From contig JBNJFY010000001.1 of assembly GCA_051747265.1 (NCBI GenBank), positions 62,001 through 126,000 on the forward strand: a stretch of DNA of 64,000 nt, written 5' to 3'. The stretch is from JBNJFY01 sp051747265. GTDB taxonomy: Bacteria; Bacteroidota; Rhodothermia; Balneolales; Balneolaceae. The translations under genes were made by a program, and so were the position numbers. The notes beneath the pieces were generated by a model. The model saw only the letters and a program-made list of their open reading frames with translations. It was not told the DNA's origin and ran no database searches. Below, piece by piece: positions 17,337 through 26,040 of the stretch (positions are counted from its first letter, which is position 1; each line of letters starts with the position of its first letter).

Positions 17337-17924
17337 ATGGCACAGCGAATTAGTGGAAAAGCCAGACGTAAACAGATACTTGAAGTCGCTTCTCGCATGA
17401 TTGAACGGGAAGGGTTTGACCGTATTACCGCCAAACGGTTGGCCAATGCTGCCGAAATCAGTGATACGCTAATTTTCCGGCATTTTGGGACCATGGAAGA
17501 TATGTTTGAAGCGGTTTGCCTGGAGTTTATTCCGTCGCTGACTGATTTTGAGGTGGATTCTCAAATCACCGATTCCCAACGGTTTATGTTGGTTTTTGCG
17601 CAACAATTTGTGCACCACAATGTCACGGATCCGCGCCCCATTCGTCTGTTGACCTGGGCTCAATTGCAACGGCCGGATTATATACGTGATCTAAATCGGG
17701 ATTTGTTTGAAGCTGGTATTATTCGTGATGCTCAAGACCATATTCGTCAATTGGCTCCTAGTCCTCAGGCGTATCCTATTTTGTCTGATTTGTATATGAG
17801 TTCTCTGTTTTCTAGCCTACGGTCCTATTTGGTCTTTCGGACTTCCAGCCGTCCCCCGAAGCCTAATGAAACGGCACAAGCGCTGTTGGCACTTCTAAAT
17901 GTACACCAAGTAAGTACAAACTAA
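17337..17924 (+). CDS. TetR/AcrR-family transcriptional regulator
   Basis: This 195-residue protein has an N-terminal TetR HTH (about 11-57): RKQILEVASRMIEREGFDRI, then AKRLANAAEISDTLIFRHFG. A less conserved, mostly helical ligand-binding C-terminal domain follows. It carries its own palindrome just upstream and probably controls itself and the small membrane protein at 16854. Whether it also affects the metal efflux operon cannot be said. The likely ligand is unknown; the tandem arrangement after a metal exporter suggests an envelope-stress or efflux-related role. Confidence 0.85.
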   Translation: MAQRISGKARRKQILEVASRMIEREGFDRITAKRLANAAEISDTLIFRHFGTMEDMFEAVCLEFIPSLTDFEVDSQITDSQRFMLVFAQQFVHHNVTDPRPIRLLTWAQLQRPDYIRDLNRDLFEAGIIRDAQDHIRQLAPSPQAYPILSDLYMSSLFSSLRSYLVFRTSSRPPKPNETAQALLALLNVHQVSTN

Positions 17925-18200
17925 ATTCTATAGTGGACTTTCCTAACTGCTTGCCCTACTCGATTTCTAGAGGGCTTTGCAAAACTACCTGTCATTGCGA
18001 ACGTAGTGTGGCAATCCCTTGATTAGATTGTGTAAGCGGTGATTATTACTACTTCTTGCCATGACAGAATAAATTTCGGAAGGTTTTGAAAAGCCCTCTT
18101 CTAAGCTTTAACTACAGCTTTCCATCATTCTATGTACTTCGGCTAAGATGTAAATATGGATTGCTTTCTTGATGTGAGTCGAATCATAATGAATTTCATG
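17925..18200. repeat. Intergenic region with dispersed GCAATCCC-type sequence
   Basis: No gene is supported. AGGGCTTTGCAAAACTACC near 17972 pairs imperfectly with GGTTTTGAAAAGCCCT near 18083, giving a long inverted repeat of about 130 bases. It contains TGTCATTGCGAACGTAG and GCAATCCCTTGATTAGATTG. Similar GCAATCCC sequences are found at about 5580 and 6924. Confidence 0.5.
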
Positions 18201-18790
18201 TTCAACCCCCTTCGGGGTTGCCATTTTCGCCCTTTCAGGGCTATTCATGTTTGATCCCATCGGGATCGGATGAGGTTATTTATTCGGGGTGGCTTCGAAT
18301 TATTTCTTATTGCTGGATTTGTTGTTCAACGCTTCCCTCAGTTGGTATGTCGCTTTTTAAAGATTGGACTGGTTTGATTGCTTGGAGGTCGAATGGGAAA
18401 TTTATTTCCAGGTGGTATCAATTTATTTCCCGTTGTTGAATTTGTTGTTCAACCCCCTTCAGGGTTGCCATTTTCGCCCTTTCAGGGCTATTCATGTTTG
18501 ATCCCTTCGGGATCGGATGAGGTTATTTATTCGGGGTGGCTTCGAATTATTTCTTATTGCNNNNNNNNNNNNNNNNNNNNNNNNNNNNNNNNNNNNNNNN
18601 NNNNNNNNNNNNNNNNNNNNNNNNNNNNNNNNNNNNNNNNNNNNNNNNNNNNNNNNNNNNGGGTTGCCATTTTCGCCCTTTCAGGGCTATTCATGTTTGA
18701 TCCCTTCGGGATCGGATGAGGTTATTTATTCGGGGTGGCTTCGAATTATTTCTTATTGCTGGATTTGTTGTTCAACGCTTCCCTCAGTTG
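18201..18790. repeat. 247-bp tandem repeat containing a scaffold gap
   Basis: Unit 1 starts at 18201 and unit 2 at 18448 (period 247). A third partial copy resumes at 18661 after a run of exactly 100 N (18561-18660). Each unit opens with two small hairpins (AACCCCCTTCGGGGTT and CGCCCTTTCAGGG) and then GATCCC(T/A)TCGGGATCGG. The 100-N run is the standard placeholder for unknown length, so the true copy number is not known. No protein-coding gene is credible here. Confidence 0.85.
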
Positions 18791-18896
18791 GTATAACGCT
18801 TTTTTAAGATTGGACTGGTTTGATTGCTTGGGGGATCGGCAAGCGAGGGTGTTTAGCATGAACTATGCTGGCATGATTTTGACCATTTATCTATAG

Positions 18897-18928
18897 AAAA
18901 GGGCCGACATCTTTTCCAATGCCGGCCC
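18897..18928 (-). terminator. Rho-independent terminator of the kinase-like gene
   Basis: Read on the minus strand, GGGCCGGCAT pairs with ATGTCGGCCC (18928-18919 with 18910-18901, one mismatch) and is followed by TTTTC. It lies about 25 bases after the stop codon at 18953. Confidence 0.75.
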
Positions 18929-18952
18929 ATTGAGGAGATATGAGGGACCATA

Positions 18953-20500
18953 TCAGGGATGTAAATGAGAATTTTCTGTGTGGAAACTAAAGACCTCAAG
19001 CCCCATTTTGTCTAGTAATTCGTCCATACTTTCATGGTCGAGGATCGTCTCCTGCAGAGAAAGCAACCAATTAAATTCACTTGATTCTGCCGCATTGGCA
19101 ATCCATCCTACTACCGGATGTTGCTTAGCATATTGCTTCCCCAATTCAACTAATTTTTCCAGGTCCAGTACAATTACCGCTTCAGCAACACTTTTTCTCA
19201 AATCTGAATCCAGTCGCATCAATTCGGCCATTGAATCCTGAATCGCAGGATGTTCTATTTTCTCCCAAAAATCACTTTTGGATCTTGTCTGCCGCGGATT
19301 TTCATGGACCATTAGTTGTTCGCTGTTTAGCTCATCCGGTAAATCAAAGGGTAACTGCAGTAATAAGCGAGTTGACTTTTCCGTGCCACTATCTACTGTT
19401 ATTTGTCCTCCCATTTGGTGAATTAATTCGGTCATCTGAAGCAGTGCCATACTAGCGTCATCACTACGAACATTTTCGCCGGACGCTTTTTCATTGCCTC
19501 TCCCCAAATAATCTGCAATTACCTTGGGTAGCGCTTGTCCGTTGAGACTAATTTCAATACTCATTTTCCGATTGACCGAATCTGCCCAGGCATCTTCTTG
19601 TATCTTTTCCCACTCTTTCGGATTAACCTGATTGGTTTTTACTTGAATGGTAATGTCATCATCTTTCTTATAGTCTGCGATGATGGTTAGCAGGGTTTGC
19701 AATGCTTGCCGCAACTTGCATGTGTCTACAGCAATATACTGGTCAAAGTAAGAGTCGAGCATAATATTCCAGTCCGAAGTGACCAACTTTCCCTGCATGC
19801 GTAACGACTCATATACATCTTCCCAAAGCGAGCGTAAACGTACCGTTTTTAAACAATTTTCGATTTCACCAACCGATACGGCTTGCTTTTGCAAGCGATT
19901 TTTAACCACATGAGACAGATAATTAGTCTCTCGTATCAAGCGGACCAGATCATGTTGCGCAACCACTCCGCCCGCTTGTTCAATAAGACGCTGGGAATAT
20001 CCTTGGATATTGTTGATGGTCTCTATCAGCTCGAGTGAGATCCGTTTCCGGGATTGCTCATTGATCTTTTCAAGCTTTTTTTTCTCTTGAAGTAGCACCT
20101 GATGGGCCATCTGCTGGCGCAATTCCTTAACCAACAAATAACTGGGCGTATCAGTAAATAATAGATTTATATAACTAGATGACGCCCACTGCTCTTGCAG
20201 TTCCCGATATTTCTCGGAAAGGACAACAATTATGGAGTGATCTTCTTTTTCTACCTTTCGCTTCCAGAAACCAAGTAATTCTTGTGGTTTGTCATGAGCA
20301 CGCGCATCAACCAATACCGCTTCATAACAAGCCCAATAGGTGGGTTTACAGCGAGTTTGATTGATCTGTTTGTACTCTACTTCGGTAAACCCCAGTTCCC
20401 TGATAACATAGGGAGTCACCAAATTTTGTTCTTGTCCTGCTTGGTCCAGAACGACCAGTAACCGATGTGATCTTATAGGTTCCATGATGATGTCCCTCAT
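18953..20500 (-). CDS. Degenerate histidine-kinase-like protein (pseudo-kinase) with receiver-like N-terminus
   Basis: This 515-residue protein has a kinase-like layout without the catalytic residues. Residues 10-125 have a receiver-like alternation (LLVVLD ... EAVLVDAR ... SIIVVLSE), but the aspartate environment is not typical. A coiled-coil linker (about 128-155) leads to RKRISLELIETINNIQGYS, where the phospho-acceptor His position is not a histidine. The ATPase-like region ends LIHQMGGQITVDSG, but the N box and GxGxxG boxes are degraded. A helical C-terminal tail follows. It is the last gene of the set 22793-18953 and is followed by a terminator. It is probably a regulator or scaffold for the neighbouring kinase/NarL pair; this is inferred. 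A second start, Met6, is also possible. Confidence 0.6.
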   Translation of the reverse strand: MRDIIMEPIRSHRLLVVLDQAGQEQNLVTPYVIRELGFTEVEYKQINQTRCKPTYWACYEAVLVDARAHDKPQELLGFWKRKVEKEDHSIIVVLSEKYRELQEQWASSSYINLLFTDTPSYLLVKELRQQMAHQVLLQEKKKLEKINEQSRKRISLELIETINNIQGYSQRLIEQAGGVVAQHDLVRLIRETNYLSHVVKNRLQKQAVSVGEIENCLKTVRLRSLWEDVYESLRMQGKLVTSDWNIMLDSYFDQYIAVDTCKLRQALQTLLTIIADYKKDDDITIQVKTNQVNPKEWEKIQEDAWADSVNRKMSIEISLNGQALPKVIADYLGRGNEKASGENVRSDDASMALLQMTELIHQMGGQITVDSGTEKSTRLLLQLPFDLPDELNSEQLMVHENPRQTRSKSDFWEKIEHPAIQDSMAELMRLDSDLRKSVAEAVIVLDLEKLVELGKQYAKQHPVVGWIANAAESSEFNWLLSLQETILDHESMDELLDKMGLEVFSFHTENSHLHP

Positions 20501-20642
20501 TCGTTGCCTCTAATTTCTGCTTTAATTTCAGCAGTATAGGTGCAGCGATAAATGAGAGAATCACCGAAAAAACAGTGTCGTATTGGTGATGATAGTTTGT
20601 ACGAATTAGCCTACAAGCGAATCAACTAACCGGAAAATGATC

Positions 20643-21281
20643 CTAAGCATCTTCGATCAAGTTATGTTTAACCGCGTATAAGGCTAGTTCCACATTATTT
20701 TTCAGATTCAGCTTATTAAGCATACGAGTGCGATACGTACTCACTGTTTTGACACTGATATTGAGTTCAGCACCAATTTCTTTCAATTCTTTGCCATGTA
20801 CGATGCGCATAAACACTTCATATTCGCGATCGGTAAGTAGTTCATGCAAGGTTTGATCATGATCACCTTGCAGGGAGTGCACCAGTTGTTCGGCCACCTC
20901 CGGGCTAACGTAATGGCCGCCTTCATAAACTTTCTTGACCGCTTTCACCAGATTTTCAGGCGCTGATTCTTTGTTAAGATAGCCAGCGGCGCCTGCTTTT
21001 AGTACACGGGTTGCGAATTGCTCTTCCGGATACATACTTAAAATTAGGATGGGCGTCTCGGGATGTTCGTCTTTAATCTGGCCAATTAATTCCAGGCCAC
21101 TAATTCCCGGCATACTGATATCCAAGACAATCACATCATATTCATTGTTCCAGATCAGATCCAACGCGCTGGGAGCGTCACTTGCTTCGCCGGTAACCTG
21201 AATAAAATCATCGGCCGATAGAATTTTTTTCATACCCTCTCGTACCACCGCGTGATCATCGACAATCAGTACTTCAATCAT
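20643..21281 (-). CDS. NarL/FixJ-family response regulator
   Basis: This 212-residue regulator has a receiver domain (1-120) with the DD pair in IVDDHAVVREG, phospho-acceptor Asp54 (VLDISMPG) and a conserved Lys near 104 (YLNKES). A LuxR-type HTH occupies about 145-205 (LLTDREYEVFMRIVHGKELKEIGAELNISVKTVSTYRTR). It lies 24 bases after the hybrid kinase gene on the same strand and is its expected partner. The output is DNA binding; targets are unknown. Confidence 0.92.
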   Translation of the reverse strand: MIEVLIVDDHAVVREGMKKILSADDFIQVTGEASDAPSALDLIWNNEYDVIVLDISMPGISGLELIGQIKDEHPETPILILSMYPEEQFATRVLKAGAAGYLNKESAPENLVKAVKKVYEGGHYVSPEVAEQLVHSLQGDHDQTLHELLTDREYEVFMRIVHGKELKEIGAELNISVKTVSTYRTRMLNKLNLKNNVELALYAVKHNLIEDA

Positions 21282-21305
21282 AACATTATATCTGTAATAA
21301 AATTA

Positions 21306-22793
21306 TTAGTGTGATAGCGGCAGTTGAACCGAAACCACCGTTCCCTTTTCTGTGGAATTTATTGAAAATTTGCCTTTCAAATCTTCAGCTCGTTCACGCA
21401 TACCCAGTACTCCGCTGCCTGAATCAGAGTGGGCTTCATGCCTATGATCAAGATTAAGGCCGTTTCCATCATCTTCAACTACTAAATTCAAGTGCTCATT
21501 ATCAACTGAGAGCTCAACTTTTACGATAGATGGGTCCGCATGCTTAACCACATTAGTCATTGCTTCTTGATAAATGCGAAAAGCGGCAACCGCGATATTG
21601 TTGGATAATGAGGGAAAGGCCTCATCCACCTCCAACTGAATATCAAAATCCGCGTGTTGGCGCAGCGTTTGCACTTCATATTTAATAGCCTCGTGTAAAC
21701 CCATTTTATCTAATAGGGCCGGTCTCAACATCTTAGCCAAGTTGCGAACATTTTCAATCATATTCTGCACATTATCCACCGCTTCAGCTAAAGCTTGATT
21801 GGCCTCCTCATGTTGAGCGCCATATAAATTCTTAATCCAGCTCAATTGCATCTTCAAGCCGATCATTTCCTGGCCCAACCCATCGTGAATTTCTCGAGAA
21901 AGGGTTTTGCGTTCTTCTTCCTGAATATTCTGCAGACGGGCGGTCAGATCACGGAGATCTCTATTGCGTTGTTCCAGCTTCTCGTTCGCTTGAGCCAGTT
22001 TTTCTTGGGCATGAACACGTTCATTAATTATCCGTTCGGAGCTTTGAAAGCCCGTTAATTCACCATTCCCATTATAAATGGGTTCCAATAACGATTCCAC
22101 CCAATCTAATTCACCATTTTTAGTCACTTGTTGGGTGACCAACGGATCGCCCCCCAATTCAGCCACCAATTCGGCTAACGGTTTATCCTCAACGCGCGCA
22201 CGATCCTTCTGGGATAAATGATCGTAAAAATGGGAACCAATGATATCTGAAGTTTTGTAACCGCTAATACGCTCAACCGAAGGACTGATATATTTGAAAT
22301 AGCCATCATTAGATAACAGTCCCACAATATCCCTGGTGTTTTCAGCTAATAGACGATACCGCTGCTCCCGCTTTTTTAATTCCTGATCTAGTCGATGTTT
22401 ATATAAAGCAATTTCTACCGTTACTTTTATATCGCCGGATTCAAAAGGCTTGATCAGATAGCCGTAGGGTTCGGTGCGCTTAGCCCGCTGTAAAGTTTCT
22501 TCATCCGAATAAGCTGTAATGTATACAATGGGTATGTTGCAGCGTTTCTTGACCTCTTCGGCAGTCTCAATTCCATCCATATCCCCTTCCAGATTGATGT
22601 CCATCAAAACCAGATCGGGACACTCTTTACCAATTTCAGCCAGAGCGTCTTTCCCATTGGTTACCACTGCCATAGGTTGATAACCCAGAGCCTGTAATTT
22701 CTTTTTTAGATAGAGAGCAACAATACTTTCATCCTCCACTACCAAAAGTTTTAATGAGGATGAATCTGTCAACTGATCATTTTGATCGTTCAT
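21306..22793 (-). CDS. REC-PAS-HisKA_3 sensor histidine kinase
   Basis: This 495-residue cytoplasmic kinase has no transmembrane segment. Domains in order: receiver (about 14-130; Asp65 in VLMDINLEGD, Lys115 in YLIKPF), PAS (about 143-260; VGLLSNDGYFKYISPSVERISGY), a coiled coil (262-300), HisKA_3 with His303 in REIHDGLGQEM, and a HATPase ending GVLGMRERAEDLKGKFSI. The receiver at the N-terminus means this kinase is itself a phosphorelay target. Together with the NarL regulator and the degenerate kinase it forms a three-gene signalling cluster. The gene is divergent from the glycosyltransferase at 22900. Confidence 0.9.
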   Translation of the reverse strand: MNDQNDQLTDSSSLKLLVVEDESIVALYLKKKLQALGYQPMAVVTNGKDALAEIGKECPDLVLMDINLEGDMDGIETAEEVKKRCNIPIVYITAYSDEETLQRAKRTEPYGYLIKPFESGDIKVTVEIALYKHRLDQELKKREQRYRLLAENTRDIVGLLSNDGYFKYISPSVERISGYKTSDIIGSHFYDHLSQKDRARVEDKPLAELVAELGGDPLVTQQVTKNGELDWVESLLEPIYNGNGELTGFQSSERIINERVHAQEKLAQANEKLEQRNRDLRDLTARLQNIQEEERKTLSREIHDGLGQEMIGLKMQLSWIKNLYGAQHEEANQALAEAVDNVQNMIENVRNLAKMLRPALLDKMGLHEAIKYEVQTLRQHADFDIQLEVDEAFPSLSNNIAVAAFRIYQEAMTNVVKHADPSIVKVELSVDNEHLNLVVEDDGNGLNLDHRHEAHSDSGSGVLGMRERAEDLKGKFSINSTEKGTVVSVQLPLSH

Positions 22794-22899
22794 GTATACT
22801 CCGGTTTAACTTTAGTCCCCAATCAAGTAGCTTATCGGCGGCCGACTAGTCAAAAGTTAACGGCACATCGTTTGTTGAAATAATAAATGGAGGAAAGCA

Positions 22900-24009
22900 A
22901 TCGAGCAACATAAAACCTTAAATGTACTTGCGGTAACTTCCTCGCATGGGTTTGGGCATGCCGCACGAGCTTCTGCCGTACTTGAAGCATTGGCCAATTA
23001 CAGACAACGACCACTTAAACTCCAGATTTTATCGGGTACCCCCAAATGGTTTTTTGAGTCTTCGCTCTCCTTCGATTTTGATTATCAACCATTGGAAACA
23101 GATGTAGGTCTGGTGCAACAAACGCCGCTGTTAGAAGATTTATCCGCCACCGAACAGAAATTGACCCAGTTCTATCCGATTTCGGAATCCCGACTTCAAT
23201 CGGTCTCGCAACACATTCACCAACCTGATCAGTTGGATTTTGTGCTCTGTGATATTGCGCCTCTGGGCATCCAGCTCGCCCAACAGTGGAACTGCCCATC
23301 CGTATTAGTGGAGAATTTTACCTGGCCGTGGATCTATCGATCCTACTCCTCCCGGTCAGAAACGTTACTACAAATGGCCGCTTATATCGAAGAGCTGCTC
23401 AATCAAGTAACCATTCACTTACAAACAATCCCCTACTGCCATCCTGTAGATCATCCCCAGCGCTATACCATTAATACGATAGCCAGGCGACCTAAGATGA
23501 CTCCCGAACTTGTTCGTAACCACTTACAAATAGCATCGCAACGTCCACTGGTGATGGCTTCCATGGGAGGTATACCCGACCACTACGAATGTATAGATGC
23601 TCTTCAAAAGCTCCCTTACACCTTCATATTAGCCGGATCCCACAGCAAACTGGAGTGGCAGAACAATTGTCTATTACTCCCCCACCACTCCGAGCTTTAT
23701 CATCCCGACCTGGTCCACGCCTCGGATGTGTTGGTGGGTAAATTAGGCTATAGTACTTTAGCCGAAGTATCCGACGCATTTGTTGGCTTTTGTTATTTAA
23801 CCCGACCACATTTTCCAGAATCGCCTTGTTTACAAAATTATGTGGATCAGCATTTAAAAGCTTCTCATTTGAGTATTCATGATTTCTATGCCGGTAATTG
23901 GCACGCGGCCATCCAAACTGTGCTGAATGGGGACTGGTCACAACTCAACCGTCCCTCTACCGATGGCGCCCGGCAGGCAGCACAAATAATTCACGATGTA
24001 ATCGAATGA
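22900..24009 (+). CDS. MurG/GT28-like glycosyltransferase with no canonical start codon
   Basis: The frame encodes a GT-B-fold protein. The N-terminal loop NVLAVTSSHGFGHAARA is the glycine-rich donor/acceptor loop of MurG-type enzymes, and the C-terminal VLVGKLGYSTLAEVSDAFVG is the nucleotide-sugar site. The first canonical start (TTG at 22990) lies after that loop, so translation must begin upstream, where no ATG/GTG/TTG is in frame before a TGA at 22876. The best candidate is ATC at 22900, six bases after GGAGG (22889-22893), giving 369 residues. Alternatively a single-base insertion near 22905-22910 has separated the frame from an ATG at 22887. Substrate unknown. Confidence 0.7.
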   Translation: MEQHKTLNVLAVTSSHGFGHAARASAVLEALANYRQRPLKLQILSGTPKWFFESSLSFDFDYQPLETDVGLVQQTPLLEDLSATEQKLTQFYPISESRLQSVSQHIHQPDQLDFVLCDIAPLGIQLAQQWNCPSVLVENFTWPWIYRSYSSRSETLLQMAAYIEELLNQVTIHLQTIPYCHPVDHPQRYTINTIARRPKMTPELVRNHLQIASQRPLVMASMGGIPDHYECIDALQKLPYTFILAGSHSKLEWQNNCLLLPHHSELYHPDLVHASDVLVGKLGYSTLAEVSDAFVGFCYLTRPHFPESPCLQNYVDQHLKASHLSIHDFYAGNWHAAIQTVLNGDWSQLNRPSTDGARQAAQIIHDVIE

Positions 24010-24178
24010 CTCGAAGCAGGTAGGAAATTCACCGCAAGCTGTAGCCAAATTCATACGACCTTTTCATCCTTTAGCTTATTGGGCCCCAAGCCGTTGTGGT
24101 ATAGGTTGTAAATGAAGCTGGTGACAAGGCTTCAACGCAATTAAAACAGCGTCACAACCCTTAGAATTGTCACTCCCG

Positions 24179-24211
24179 CCCTCGTCTGTTGATTCAGGCG
24201 AGGGTTTTTTT
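24179..24211 (+). terminator. Rho-independent terminator after glycosyltransferase
   Basis: CCCTCGTCTG pairs with CAGGCGAGGG (24179-24188 with 24195-24204) and is followed by a run of seven T. It lies about 170 bases after the stop codon. Confidence 0.85.
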
Positions 24212-24216
24212 ATGCC

Positions 24217-24376
24217 TTTACATGCCATAAAGGCCGATTCTATTTTTTTTTGAGTTTTTTTGTAAGGATTGCCCTCCTAATGGTACTAATACACAGGATA
24301 CCACAATTGAGTATCCTTAATCCATTCAGGAAAAGCCGTATAGGAGGGAGTTTGACCGCTGCCTCCTATTTTTTTT
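24217..24376 (+). ncRNA. Candidate small RNA or attenuated leader with alternative hairpins
   Basis: Between two strong terminators there is a promoter-like pair (TTTACA at 24217-24222, TATTTT at 24241-24246, 18-base spacer). About 110 bases follow without an ORF. CCCTCCTA (24272-24279) is exactly complementary to TAGGAGGG (24341-24348). The latter can instead pair with CCTCCTA (24362-24368), which is followed by eight T. An inner hairpin AGGATAC/GTATCCT lies at 24295-24317. The two pairings are mutually exclusive, as in an antiterminator/terminator switch. The TlpA-like gene starts 145 bases downstream. I do not recognise a known RNA family. Confidence 0.35.
24341..24376 (+). terminator. Rho-independent terminator of candidate leader RNA
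   Basis: TAGGAGG (24341-24347) pairs with CCTCCTA (24362-24368), with a 14-base loop, followed by TTTTTTTT. The 5' arm can alternatively be captured by CCCTCCTA at 24272. Confidence 0.65.
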
Positions 24377-24521
24377 GCCTGCCTTTAGGCTTTCCCTTTT
24401 CGCTTTCCGCTGGGGATTAGTCACATTTTTTTACTACGTTTGGGCAATGCTTGATTAGCTAAGTCTGTTATTGGGTACCTATTTCAATACGAAGCTACAG
24501 AATCTCATTTTCCAAATTCGA

Positions 24522-25985
24522 ATGAAACAACGAATCGGCTTATTCCGCCCGTTCTCTATTGCTCTTCTGTTTTTGCTAGTTCTGATCGTGGTCAATTGTA
24601 CCCGCCAACAGGATGCGCGTGTGTTGGGAACCATTGACTATGTAGGTTCGGCCGAGGTTTATCTGGATCTGCCTACCGTTCACTACAAATATGTAGCCCC
24701 TCATCAGATTCCTATTCAATTAACCGAATCAAATCCTGGTCGATTTGCTCAATCGATCCCTCTCGATACGGCCCAAATAGCATATCTTCATATTGGAGAT
24801 CAGCGCTATCCACTGTATCTGGTTCCGGGAAATTCTCTGGAAATAACCGTCCAACGTAACACCTTTCCTGAGCAAGTTGAGGTTGATGGGTACAATCGCG
24901 ATTGGAATTTGGCATATACTAAATACAAAAGTGAATTACGAGATATCGAAGAGGGCATGGATCGAGTTCGACCTGATTTTCTGGAAGGGCAATCCGACTC
25001 GCTAATTTCACTGTATCAACAAAAAATGATCCTGGCTCGCAAGCACCTGCGCGATACCCCTTTTCGTCCCATTTACTTTCGAAACGTGGGTGAGTATTTG
25101 GTTAAAAGGCTGGAGTATATAAAAAGGGCGAACGCACCGATGGATCAGCGCGCGTCACTCCGAGAGGGCATCATCAATGAAGCCCAGTCTCTGGAGTTTT
25201 TTACCGCCGCATCGTTGAAAGCGCAACGAGCTGGAATCCGTGATTTTGCCACTGCTTACGCATACACCTTTGGGGTTCAGCAACGCCTGGAGAAGCAATA
25301 CGGTCAACCATTAAATGAGTACGATGTGCGCCGTTTGGGCTATGCTAGCTTGGATTCAGCTCGTACCTCTTTGTTACACTATATGGAAAGTCGAGCGGCC
25401 CGGGCACACGCTCGCATGTATCTGATTGCCGAACGTATTGGTGAAATGCCCTTGAGTGTTGCGGCGAAATCTTATCAATCCTATCTCAACGAGTACTCCG
25501 ATTTTCCTGCGTATGTGGAGTTTCTCACTGATTTTTATCAGCGAAGAAAAGCGGTAAGCCCGGGCCAACCCGCGGTTCCGTTTACCTTGCCCACGCCGGA
25601 CGGATCAACCTTGACGATGAAAGATTTTAAGGGGAAATACGTGCTGCTCGATTTTTGGGCCAGTTGGTGCATTCCCTGTTTGGATGAATTTGCCAGTATG
25701 CGAGAGCTGTACCGCAAATATGATCGAGACACTTTCGAAATTGTGGCTCTCTCCATAGAGGAGGACAGCAGTGCGTGGCGAAGTGCGTTTCAACAATTTG
25801 ATATGCCCTGGCATCATGTCTATGGGGGTAATGGATTTCAGCAAGAAACCTTTTCGAGGTATCAGGCGGGCGGCATTCCCTTCTATATCTTGGTGGATCC
25901 GGAAGGCAACATCCTGCGTTATAATGATGTACGCCCTTCTTTTAATCTGGATAGTGTATTAACCCGCCATATTGATCGGTTATAA
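24522..25985 (+). CDS. TlpA/ResA-like thioredoxin-domain lipoprotein
   Basis: This 487-residue exported lipoprotein has signal-peptide lipobox VVNC. A beta-rich N-terminal domain of the kind found in Bacteroidota TlpA-like proteins is followed by a helical middle region (about 120-335). A C-terminal thioredoxin-fold domain contains LLDFWASWCIPC, with Cys383 and Cys386, and the cis-Pro region GGIPFYILVDPEG. It is expected to act as a periplasmic thiol-disulfide reductase. ATG at 24522 was preferred over the upstream TTG at 24471 because it sits directly before the signal peptide. It is followed after about 55 bases by a GH3 enzyme. Confidence 0.85.
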   Translation: MKQRIGLFRPFSIALLFLLVLIVVNCTRQQDARVLGTIDYVGSAEVYLDLPTVHYKYVAPHQIPIQLTESNPGRFAQSIPLDTAQIAYLHIGDQRYPLYLVPGNSLEITVQRNTFPEQVEVDGYNRDWNLAYTKYKSELRDIEEGMDRVRPDFLEGQSDSLISLYQQKMILARKHLRDTPFRPIYFRNVGEYLVKRLEYIKRANAPMDQRASLREGIINEAQSLEFFTAASLKAQRAGIRDFATAYAYTFGVQQRLEKQYGQPLNEYDVRRLGYASLDSARTSLLHYMESRAARAHARMYLIAERIGEMPLSVAAKSYQSYLNEYSDFPAYVEFLTDFYQRRKAVSPGQPAVPFTLPTPDGSTLTMKDFKGKYVLLDFWASWCIPCLDEFASMRELYRKYDRDTFEIVALSIEEDSSAWRSAFQQFDMPWHHVYGGNGFQQETFSRYQAGGIPFYILVDPEGNILRYNDVRPSFNLDSVLTRHIDRL

Positions 25986-26040
25986 CCAGACAACGATACT
26001 CCCATCCCATAATCATAGCTTTTTATTTAGTCGTACACTG

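Noticed and set aside
18201..18790. 247-bp tandem units as CRISPR repeats
   Set aside because: Units are long and continuous without repeat-spacer alternation.
18218..18807. ORFs in the tandem repeat around the N gap
   Set aside because: They repeat the same peptide with each unit and run through N; no protein-like features.
24010..24180. tRNA, tmRNA or SRP RNA in the gap after the glycosyltransferase
   Set aside because: Looked for T-loop (GTTCGA-type), CCA ends, tmRNA and SRP signature sequences; none were seen there or in other intergenic regions.
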